From: an uncultured Planctomycetaceae bacterium
Lineage (GTDB): Bacteria > Planctomycetota > Planctomycetia > Pirellulales > UBA1268
Assembly (NCBI GenBank): GCA_903949225.1
Contig: CAJAYZ010000645.1
Coordinates: forward strand, 1-18,880
Direction of reading: 5' to 3'
DNA length: 18,880 nucleotides
The position numbers and the translations under genes are program-made. The notes beneath the pieces were generated by a model. It did not search any database. It was not told where the DNA came from and saw only the letters and a list, made by a program, of their open reading frames with translations. Each line of letters opens with the position of its first letter. Within the stretch, counting starts at the first letter, position 1. Of the stretch, positions 1 to 5,520 are shown in pieces.

Positions 1-440
1 AGATCGCGGTAAAAGTTCTCGCCATCCTCGCGCGACTTGAAGTAGCCGTCGGCAATGCCCCAGTCGGCGATCGTCCGGGCGACGCGGTGGACGAGCTGCT
101 TGACGGAGTGCTCGCGCTCTGGCGTGTGGATCTCGCCGTAGAAGTACTTGCTGACGACGACGTTGGTCGCCAGCTGGCTCCAGGCGGCGGGAATCTCACA
201 GGCCGTCTGCTCGAAGAGGACCTTCCCGTCCTCCCCCTTGATCGCGGCCGTCCGCAGATCCCATTCGGTGGTGTCAAACGGCGTCGCCGCGTCGGTGGGG
301 CAGAAGGTGGCGGGGATGGAGAGCGGCTGCCGGCTGGCCGGCCTCGAATCCTGACCCCGCAGGTGGTCGCCCGAGGACGTCGATCCGGCGTCCGAGCGGT
401 GGGTGGTGGCGGATCCGGCGGTCGGCTCGAAGGCTGCCAT
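1..440 (-). CDS. nrdJ: Adenosylcobalamin-dependent (class II) ribonucleotide reductase, N-terminal part, cut by the window edge
   Basis: The reverse strand reads from ATG at 440 through 146 codons to the window edge without a stop. After a Ser/Thr/Arg-rich leader of about 40 residues the protein reads TTEWDLRTAAIKGEDGKVLF, then PAAWSQLATNVVVSKYFYGE, then VKQLVHRVARTIADWGIADGYF. These stretches match, from memory of the family, the N-terminus of the long B12-dependent ribonucleoside-diphosphate reductases, which reduce ribonucleotides to deoxyribonucleotides in the cytoplasm. The active-site cysteines and the B12-binding region lie beyond the window. A GGAG lies about 8 nt before the ATG. No upstream in-frame ATG was preferred because homology begins only around residue 45. 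The family call rests on the N-terminal motifs only; another class of NrdA-like large subunit is the main alternative. Confidence 0.85.
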   Translation of the reverse strand, partial: MAAFEPTAGSATTHRSDAGSTSSGDHLRGQDSRPASRQPLSIPATFCPTDAATPFDTTEWDLRTAAIKGEDGKVLFEQTACEIPAAWSQLATNVVVSKYFYGEIHTPEREHSVKQLVHRVARTIADWGIADGYFKSREDGENFYRD

Positions 441-482
441 CGGGGAGCTCCAGGGGGAAGGAGGAAGGGGCGATTGAAAAAG

Positions 483-496
483 TATACGTCCGTATA
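483..496. promoter_or_regulatory. 14-bp palindrome upstream of nrdJ, candidate operator
   Basis: The sequence TATACG-TC-CGTATA is a perfect 6-bp inverted repeat with a 2-bp spacer, 43-56 nt before the nrdJ start. On the minus strand its edge also contains TATACT, which resembles a -10 hexamer, though no good -35 partner was found. The position suits an operator overlapping a promoter. It does not look like the NrdR consensus, so the protein that might bind is unknown. Confidence 0.3.
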
Positions 497-631
497 GCTC
501 GTGTGCCAGGCAAATCTGGCCGCTGTTCACGCCACAGCCGCGGATCAACCGGTACAGACGGCCCGGTTCACGCGATCAGAAGAAAGCAGGTCCATCTGCA
601 TGCTATCGCTAGATGTTGTGGTAATCGCTGG

Positions 632-654
632 GGGAACCACTTCATATGGTTCCC
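632..654. repeat. Perfect 8-bp inverted repeat with 7-nt loop
   Basis: GGGAACCA (632-639) and TGGTTCCC (647-654) are perfectly complementary around a 7-nt A/T-rich loop. No T-tract follows on either strand, so a terminator is unlikely. It lies between two divergent genes, roughly 190 nt from the nrdJ start and 260 nt from the PfpI-family start. It could be a dimeric-protein binding site or an RNA hairpin in a leader. Confidence 0.35.
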
Positions 655-912
655 TATCGACCGGGGCGTGAATGTAACGTGAGGGAACGGAGCGTCAAGT
701 CAGTTTTTTCACCCCCCCATTTCTGGCGGGAAAACGACGGTCCGCCGTCTCCGGGAGGGGCGCCGGCGGCCACTGTGCCGACCCCTCGGAGGAGGGTGTT
801 CCCATGAGGGCCAATCGGGGCCATCCGGGGGCTCAGGGCGGGGGGCTGTTGGCGGGGGCCGCGGCGGGGTAGTTTTCCGGCTGCCCTTCCCCTCCTTTGC
901 GAAGCCCGCCCG

Positions 913-1515
913 ATGGCCAAAAGCGTCTCTTCCCCTCGTGCCACAGGCCTTCCTGCGGCGTCGCTCGCTCCGTCGCCCGCCTCGGTTTCCCGGCCGCTCC
1001 CGGGAGCCCGGGTGGTGGTCCTCGCCGGCGACGACTACGAGGATCTCGAGCTCTGGTATCCCAAGCTGCGACTCGAGGAGGCCGGGGCTGTCGTGACGCT
1101 CGCCAGCCGCGACGAGCCGCGGACCTTCCTCGGCAAGCATGGCTATCCGTGCCGGTCAGACACGACTGTCGCCAGGCTCGTGGCCGCCGACTTCGACGGG
1201 ATCATCCTGCCGGGGGGCTGGATGCCCGACGCCCTCCGCCGCGACCGGCATATCCTCGCTCTCGTCGGTGACTTCGCCGCCGCTGGAAAGCTCGTGGCGG
1301 CGATCTGCCACGGCGGCTGGATTGCGATTTCAGCGGGGGTCTACCGTGGCGTCCGCGTCACCGGCAGCCCCGGCATCAAGGATGACCTCCTCAATGCCGG
1401 GGCGCTGTTTGAGGACGCGGAGGTGGTCGTCGACCGGCACTTCGTCTCCAGCCGCCGCCCATCCGACCTGCCGGCCTTCATGGCCGCAGTCATCGGGGTG
1501 CTTGCCGCCCGGTGA
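913..1515 (+). CDS. PfpI/DJ-1 family (class I glutamine amidotransferase-like) protein
   Basis: This is a 200-residue cytoplasmic protein. The PfpI-like fold starts near residue 32 (VVVLAGDDYEDLELWYP). E43 lies where PfpI has its conserved acidic residue, GIILPGGW follows at about 96-103, and the nucleophile elbow ICHGGW gives the Cys132-His133 pair. Members of this family act as peptidases, glyoxalases/deglycases or stress proteins, and the sequence does not say which. The first 30 residues are a Ser/Pro/Ala-rich extension not usual for the family. There is no strong Shine-Dalgarno before the ATG at 913, so the true start could be further in. The last 60 codons are duplicated at 3432-3612. 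The gene converges with the minus-strand lipoprotein gene that ends at 1653. Confidence 0.85.
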   Translation: MAKSVSSPRATGLPAASLAPSPASVSRPLPGARVVVLAGDDYEDLELWYPKLRLEEAGAVVTLASRDEPRTFLGKHGYPCRSDTTVARLVAADFDGIILPGGWMPDALRRDRHILALVGDFAAAGKLVAAICHGGWIAISAGVYRGVRVTGSPGIKDDLLNAGALFEDAEVVVDRHFVSSRRPSDLPAFMAAVIGVLAAR

Positions 1516-1533
1516 GCCGTCGACGACCCAGCC
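1335..1533 (+). repeat. 199-bp direct repeat, copy 1 (3' end of the PfpI gene)
   Basis: This stretch covers the last 60 codons of the PfpI-family gene, its stop, and 18 nt beyond. It matches 3432-3630 at a constant offset of 2097 bp with no indels and four mismatches (1420, 1461, 1496 and 1505), about 98% identity. Both edges are sharp: upstream of 1335 and downstream of 1533 the copies diverge, although a weak resemblance (CCGG-TCGAT type) persists for about 20 nt past the downstream edge. Confidence 0.95.
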
Positions 1534-1559
1534 TCATGATCGATCCGGTGATCGCATGA
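1534..1559 (+). terminator. Hairpin just after the PfpI-family gene, possible terminator
   Basis: TCATG + CGATC (with a 2-nt AT bulge) pairs with GATCG + CATGA around a CGGT loop, giving about 10 bp. It begins 19 nt after the PfpI stop and exactly where the 199-bp repeat ends. No strong T-run follows (only a T3 a few bases further on), so termination is plausible but not certain. It may instead mark the boundary of the inserted segment. Confidence 0.35.
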
Positions 1560-1622
1560 CCGGGTAGTCTCTTTCTGATCAGAGCACGGCTCGGCTCGGT
1601 GCGACAGCCAGCCTGAGGGACA

Positions 1623-1640
1623 CGACTGACGGGTCAGTCG
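1623..1640. terminator. 8-bp inverted repeat between convergent genes
   Basis: CGACTGAC-GG-GTCAGTCG is a perfect 8-bp inverted repeat with a 2-nt spacer. It lies 13 nt beyond the stop of the minus-strand lipoprotein gene (ends 1653) and about 108 nt beyond the PfpI stop. The place suits a bidirectional terminator, but no T-tract is present on either strand. A protein-binding palindrome is an equal possibility. Confidence 0.35.
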
Positions 1641-1652
1641 CCCATTGGTAAC

Positions 1653-2132
1653 CTAGTGTGAATGATGTGTTGGTTGAGATGGCAGAAGCCCATCGACTTC
1701 GATGATGAGCTCATTATCTTTTTCTGGACGGATTACCGCCGTGAGGCCTGAGGTGGAGTAGCTCGCATATCGTCTATCGATAACGCCTACCGTGCTCGCC
1801 TTGTGGGCGGGGAGTTCTTCGGTCATGACGAACTGCACGATGACACAGTCATGCATACCTGCTACCGCGCCGTCTCCATCCTTGTACGTCGTGAGAGTGA
1901 AGCTTCCGTCCGGTTGGATCTGTCCCCTGGCATGCGACTTATGTTCTCTCGATTTGAGTTCAATCGTGCCAACATGAACTGCGCCGCCGGTCCTGAATCG
2001 AACCGTGCCTGATACTGGGTAGGTCCGCACGTGGCTCGAGCATCCAGTCGACTCGGCCAACAGAGCGATCACGGCGAACGCGATGGTGTGAACCGTAGAT
2101 GGCTTATTCACTGTGTGCAGCCACGTTTCCAT
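1653..2132 (-). CDS. Small lipoprotein/secreted protein of the planctomycete carboxypeptidase-regulatory-like type
   Basis: A 159-residue protein from ATG at 2132. The N-terminus has a hydrophobic segment (AFAVIALLAE) leading to STGC, an imperfect lipobox with Cys near residue 30. Then comes YPVSGTVRFRTGG, which resembles the first strand of the small carboxypeptidase-regulatory-like or transthyretin-like domains that planctomycetes often encode beside DUF1559 genes, followed by QIQPDGSFTLTTYKDGDGAV and a short beta-rich tail. It probably sits on the envelope; its function is unknown. The start is uncertain: a GTG at 2111 overlaps the stop of the upstream DUF1559 gene (GTGAATAA), and an ATG at 2201 would extend deep into that gene. 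The ATG at 2132 overlaps it by 29 nt. Translation is probably coupled to the DUF1559 gene. Confidence 0.7.
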   Translation of the reverse strand: METWLHTVNKPSTVHTIAFAVIALLAESTGCSSHVRTYPVSGTVRFRTGGAVHVGTIELKSREHKSHARGQIQPDGSFTLTTYKDGDGAVAGMHDCVIVQFVMTEELPAHKASTVGVIDRRYASYSTSGLTAVIRPEKDNELIIEVDGLLPSQPTHHSH

Positions 2133-3126
2133 CGTGCCGATTGCAGAGGTTCCCCAGCACTTCGGTATCGATCGCCTTTGAGATTCCACGAACGCTTCCA
2201 TCGACGAATGCGAAGTGGCAAACGGCCGGATGCCAGCTTCCCCAACTCACCAGCCCGTTTCCCTCGTCATGGTTGTTCTGCACGATCGGCACCGTGGGGC
2301 CGCCGACCCGTGTCGCGTTGAAGACATTCTCTCCATTGAAGATGAAGGCATCCCCGGGCGACTTGCCGAGCGATCCCGAAGGAACGTGCATCTCCCCGAC
2401 AAGGAAGGTGTTGCTCGAGCCATCGGTGACGTCCTTAAGGCGGATCCTGTCGGTCCAATCCACGGGGGTTCCGGAGGCGCACCTGCCATGACTGGAGATG
2501 ATCACCCCGGTTCCATTGCCTCCGTAGTAAAAATCGCCAGGCAATCCGGATGACCCGGGCGAGAGATCACCATGGTTTCCACCATAGTCACCGCACGCGC
2601 CACTCACGGACTGCGTTCCCGCCGTCCGTACCTGGTACCTGCACCCGCACGGCAACGTGATCCAGCTCGCGGTCGTGCCGGCTATCAGACCTTGTCCGAT
2701 GGCATCCGCGGCGGTGCGTCGGGAGGGGCAACAGTAGGTGGGCAGTGCAAGTTCACGGATCTCGGCCGGGTGATCGGCATAGCGCTTCGAGTAATCCCAT
2801 CGAGATTCCGCGGGTTGTTGCTCCATGAACGGCATGATTCGCACGAGCCACGTCGTCTCGTCACCGCCACATGCGATTTCGGGAGGTGCGTCCGGCCGAG
2901 GCTGGTAGCGGGCCGGTGGAAAAGCGCGCTTGGATTCATGAAACAAGGACGTGGCAAGACTGATGTGATGCAGATTGTTGGCGCATTGCATCGCCCTTGC
3001 CGACTCACGCGCTGCTTGAACGGCAGGAAGGAGCAGGCCGATCAGCACGCCCAAGATGGCAATGACGACCAACAATTCGACGAGTGTGAATCCTCGGCTG
3101 CGCGACCGACGGAAGAGGGGCGTCAT
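2104..3126 (-). CDS. DUF1559 protein with prepilin-type N-terminal cleavage/methylation signal
   Basis: A 340-residue protein. It opens with a short basic leader and RGFTLVELLVVIAILGVLIG, so prepilin peptidase would cut after Gly12, leaving F13 and the conserved E17. The hydrophobic helix is followed by AVQAARESARAMQCANNLHH, the usual DUF1559 continuation. The body holds CCPSRR and NTFLVGEMHV, and the C-terminus has H-X9-DG (H, nine residues, DG in the SWHP...FVDGSVR region). DUF1559 is hugely expanded in planctomycetes; the proteins are thought to be pseudopilin-like envelope proteins of unknown role. The start at 3126 has a GGAG 8 nt upstream; longer in-frame ATGs upstream are rejected because the prepilin leader would be buried. 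It forms a unit with the lipoprotein gene downstream and lies between the two 199-bp repeats. Confidence 0.9.
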   Translation of the reverse strand: MTPLFRRSRSRGFTLVELLVVIAILGVLIGLLLPAVQAARESARAMQCANNLHHISLATSLFHESKRAFPPARYQPRPDAPPEIACGGDETTWLVRIMPFMEQQPAESRWDYSKRYADHPAEIRELALPTYCCPSRRTAADAIGQGLIAGTTASWITLPCGCRYQVRTAGTQSVSGACGDYGGNHGDLSPGSSGLPGDFYYGGNGTGVIISSHGRCASGTPVDWTDRIRLKDVTDGSSNTFLVGEMHVPSGSLGKSPGDAFIFNGENVFNATRVGGPTVPIVQNNHDEGNGLVSWGSWHPAVCHFAFVDGSVRGISKAIDTEVLGNLCNRHDGNVAAHSE

Positions 3127-3431
3127 ATGCCTGACTCCAGACCTCGTGATCCCGGACGTGCGGCTGCCCGCCACATGGTCCGCGTGGTGGACAGCGGCGA
3201 GAATCGGCGTTCCAGGCCCGGGAATGGCGTTCGCGTGGTGCGGCTTGGACAGTTTGAATACTAGACGGGCCGAAAGGGGCCTGCAACACTGCCAGGATCC
3301 CAAGCTGCCCGACCGATCGGATTGGTAACCGCACTCTGGCGGCACCATGACCGGGTTTGGAAGGCCCCGAGGCCACCGGGCAAGGGGCCTCGATCCGGCC
3401 GATGATGAAGTCGCGGTGATCCGCTGGGTTT
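3127..3431. other. Leader/promoter region of the DUF1559 gene
   Basis: These 305 bp lie between the DUF1559 start and the second 199-bp repeat. No gene is supported here. A weak minus-strand promoter candidate is noted separately at 3258-3286. There are no terminal inverted repeats or target-site duplications that would mark the unit as a transposon. Confidence 0.5.
3258..3286 (-). promoter_or_regulatory. Weak sigma70-like promoter candidate for the DUF1559 gene
   Basis: On the minus strand TTGCAG (3281-3286) and TAGTAT (3258-3263) are separated by 17 bp. They match the TTGACA and TATAAT consensus at three and four positions. It would give a leader of about 125 nt before the start at 3126. 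With planctomycete promoters poorly defined this remains a guess. Confidence 0.25.
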
Positions 3432-3612
3432 GGGGGTCTACCGTGGCGTCCGCGTCACCGGCAGCCCCGGCATCAAGGATGACCTCCTCAATGCCGGGGC
3501 GCTGTTTGAGGACGCGAAGGTGGTCGTCGACCGGCACTTCGTCTCCAGCCGCCGCCCCTCCGACCTGCCGGCCTTCATGGCCGCAGTCATCGAGGTGCTT
3601 GTCGCCCGGTGA
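3432..3612 (+). pseudogene. Remnant of the PfpI-family gene (C-terminal 60 codons only)
   Basis: This is the second copy of the C-terminal third of the PfpI-family gene, in frame to its own stop at 3610-3612. It lacks the whole nucleotide-binding-like core and the Cys-His elbow, so it cannot make a working protein. Relative to the intact gene it has three amino-acid changes (E to K, G to E, A to V) and one silent change. No start signal or ribosome binding site is apparent. Confidence 0.85.
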
Positions 3613-3630
3613 GCCGTCGACGACCCAGCC
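3432..3630 (+). repeat. 199-bp direct repeat, copy 2
   Basis: This is the partner of 1335-1533. It overlaps, antisense, the last 44 nt of the PEP-CTERM gene (ending at 3587), so that gene takes its final 13 residues and stop from the repeat. Confidence 0.95.
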
Positions 3631-4420
3631 ACATCGAACCGGCCATGGCGATCCCCGCCAGCGTCGCGCTCGAGGGCTCCGGGACGGCGACGACGTTGGC
3701 CTCATACCAAGCGATGCCCTCGTCGTGGACCGTCTCGCTCAAGCCGACGTTGTAAAGGAAGTAGATCGGTGCGGACGTGAGCCCCCCGGCCGAGAGCGTG
3801 ACCCCGAATGCATAGAGCCCATCGGCGGCACCGGGGGTCGCGAACGACGATCCGCTCCACCCTGACCCGATGCTCGAGTCGAGGTGTTGGTGAACCCGCC
3901 CCTGGGCGCCCGTGCTCCCGATGTTGAGCGAGCCCGAGGTCGTGCTTCCGCCGATGAGGAGGTTGAAGGACCCCTTGTTGAGGTTGATGCCGACGCCGTC
4001 GCTGGCTGGCGTGAAAGAAGGCGAGCCGCTTCCGTCCCAATAGCGGAGCGGACCGTACGCCCCGGCCGCGATCGCCAGGGCGAGGGTCGACTGGGTGGGA
4101 AGCTTTCCGTCGTTGGGGAAGATGCCGGTGGTGAAGGCGGAGCTGTTGTTGAAGCCGGGGTCGTTGATGATCCACGGGTCGAGCGGGTCCTCGCCGAAGT
4201 CGTAGCCGAAGACGGACATGCTCTGGGTGGTCGTGTCACCGAGATCGTCGTGGGCGCCGGTGAGGATCACGCCGCCGTTTGCATAGGGGACGACGTCGGC
4301 GTGTTGGGCCTGGGCGGATTGCGATCCAAAGAGGCAGGGGGAGCAGGTGGCGACCAGCGCCATCAACAGCCCACCTCCGGCCGTGGCGAGCGGGCGTGCG
4401 GTGCGTGTCGGGACATTCAT
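3587..4420 (-). CDS. PEP-CTERM sorting-domain surface protein
   Basis: A 277-residue secreted protein. The N-terminal signal peptide runs through GGGLLMALVATC and ends near SAQA-Q (about residue 38). The body is rich in Gly, Ser, Thr and Asn with beta-strand character, with no recognised catalytic motif. The C-terminus carries VPEPSS, a hydrophobic stretch (TLAGIAMAGSMWLG) and a basic RRR tail, the three-part PEP-CTERM signal that an exosortase/archaeosortase-type transpeptidase processes during export. The ATG at 4420 has GGAG 7 nt upstream. The final 13 residues (from LGRRR to the stop) are encoded within the duplicated PfpI segment, read antisense. It is a single gene with its own upstream region. 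The exosortase itself is not in this window. Confidence 0.9.
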   Translation of the reverse strand: MNVPTRTARPLATAGGGLLMALVATCSPCLFGSQSAQAQHADVVPYANGGVILTGAHDDLGDTTTQSMSVFGYDFGEDPLDPWIINDPGFNNSSAFTTGIFPNDGKLPTQSTLALAIAAGAYGPLRYWDGSGSPSFTPASDGVGINLNKGSFNLLIGGSTTSGSLNIGSTGAQGRVHQHLDSSIGSGWSGSSFATPGAADGLYAFGVTLSAGGLTSAPIYFLYNVGLSETVHDEGIAWYEANVVAVPEPSSATLAGIAMAGSMWLGRRRLTGRQAPR

Positions 4421-4510
4421 CGGGAAACTCCGTTATGTGAGAATGTGAACAAGGGTGGGGAATGCGAACACCAGGGCCGATTCCGAAGCACGTGTCATTC
4501 GGTGCAGTGA

Positions 4511-4531
4511 CCGGGCCATCCTTCGGCCCGG
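4511..4531. terminator. 7-bp G/C hairpin downstream of the second DUF1559 gene
   Basis: CCGGGCC (4511-4517) and GGCCCGG (4525-4531) form a perfect stem with a 7-nt loop. It lies about 100 nt beyond the stop of the minus-strand gene that ends at 4628 and about 90 nt before the PEP-CTERM start. There is no T-run, so an intrinsic terminator is only possible. Confidence 0.4.
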
Positions 4532-4627
4532 CGAAGCTGCCGTGGGGAGCGACTCCTTTCTGGTGGAGGGGGACGGGGTGGTGCACCGTCAGGACGACTG
4601 GCGGCGGCAACGCGGGGCCCCGGCGTG

Positions 4628-5383
4628 TCAGCGCGGTCTGGAAAACTCGGGGTCTTGCCAGGGGGGAGCGCAGAGCCGCGCGATCTCCTCCTCGGCGATC
4701 GACTCGATGTGGCCGTCGGCGTAGAGGTAGTGAGCCGAGCGGAGGTGGCGTCCGACGGCCACCTCGTTGGCCACGCCCTGGAACACGAGGCCACGGTTCT
4801 TGCGGGTCGTCGTGAACCAGTCGAAGGAATGGACATGGTCTGCGTAGGGATCATCGAATCCCTTCTTCTCCGAGAGCTCGAAGGCGAGGATCGATTTCGT
4901 CTTCTCGGTGATCGTCCGCATCCGATCGAACGAGGGACGGGCCTCGGAGGAGAGCCAGCCGTTGAGCGTGTAGCTCGTCATCCGGGCCGCGAGGCGCTGC
5001 GTGGCGAGCTTGTCGTCGGGACAGATCCGGATGGCGTCGACACTCTCGATGAACGGCGCGACCGAGTAGATCCACGCGCGGATGAACTCACCGGTGACCG
5101 GGTCGGGCTCGACGGTGTGGGTCGTGTCCGGCCACTTGCCCTGGTGCGTATCGGCGAAGTTGAGGATGCCGATCCCCACCTGTCGCATGTTGCTCGCGCA
5201 CTGGACCCGTCGCGCCGCCGCCCGCGCTGACTGGACGGCGGGAATGAGGAGCCCGATGAGGGTGCCGATGATCGCGATCACCACGAGCAGTTCCACGAGC
5301 GTGAAGCCGGGCCGCGGGAGGGGCCGCGAGCAGTGGCACCGAAGGCAGTTAGAAGCGGGGGCTTGGGGACGGAGGGTGGTCAT
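4628..5383 (-). CDS. Short DUF1559-type pseudopilin-like protein (prepilin N-terminus, H-X9-DG C-terminus)
   Basis: A 251-residue protein. A leader of 26 residues with three Cys (NCLRCHCSR) precedes G26 and FTLVELLVVIAIIGTLIG, so prepilin peptidase would cut after G26, with E31 at the conserved +5 position. IPAVQSARAAARRVQCASN follows as in DUF1559. The body is shorter than usual, with ICPDDK and TSYTLNGWL motifs, and the C-terminus has H-LRSAHYLYA-DG, an exact H-X9-DG. The role is unknown; envelope location is expected. The start is uncertain: ATG at 5383 and at 5416 (11 residues longer) both lack a clear Shine-Dalgarno. It is transcribed divergently from the DUF58 operon, with 137 bp between starts (104 bp if 5416 is used). 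Confidence 0.82.
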   Translation of the reverse strand: MTTLRPQAPASNCLRCHCSRPLPRPGFTLVELLVVIAIIGTLIGLLIPAVQSARAAARRVQCASNMRQVGIGILNFADTHQGKWPDTTHTVEPDPVTGEFIRAWIYSVAPFIESVDAIRICPDDKLATQRLAARMTSYTLNGWLSSEARPSFDRMRTITEKTKSILAFELSEKKGFDDPYADHVHSFDWFTTTRKNRGLVFQGVANEVAVGRHLRSAHYLYADGHIESIAEEEIARLCAPPWQDPEFSRPR

Positions 5384-5520
5384 GGTCGCGGCGGCGTGAG
5401 GGAAGAGCCGATGCATGTGCAACGGTATTGCATCTGTACGATATGCGGAGCTACACTCTCTGTGCAAGTGCAAAACAACAGTTTTGTGGCCCGTGGCGGA
5501 TCGGCGTCGGGGAGTTGGCG

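Larger units (their letters stand above)
441..912. other. Intergenic region between divergent nrdJ and PfpI-family genes
   Basis: These 472 bp hold no ORF with convincing codon use. They contain a 14-bp palindrome close to nrdJ (483-496), a perfect 8-bp inverted repeat (632-639 / 647-654), a T6 run near 705-710 and a G/C-rich stretch before the PfpI-family start. Promoters for both flanking genes must lie here, but no clear -35/-10 pair stands out. I did not recognise an NrdR-type box or a complete cobalamin riboswitch. Confidence 0.6.

Noticed and set aside
769..775. GCCACTG, a heptamer found in cobalamin riboswitch cores, near a B12-dependent reductase gene
   Set aside because: It lies on the strand of the PfpI gene, not nrdJ, and the rest of the riboswitch core (the conserved C-rich segment and the B12 box) is not present. 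A seven-base match is expected by chance.
1534..3431. Insertion sequence or transposon carrying the DUF1559 pair
   Set aside because: No transposase, terminal inverted repeats or short target-site duplication were found. The flanking repeats are gene-derived 199-bp copies.
3127..3705. N-terminal extension of the first DUF1559 frame through the PfpI remnant
   Set aside because: The prepilin signal must lie near the N-terminus, and a GGAG-preceded ATG at 3126 fits. The extension reads through repeat copy 2 antisense.
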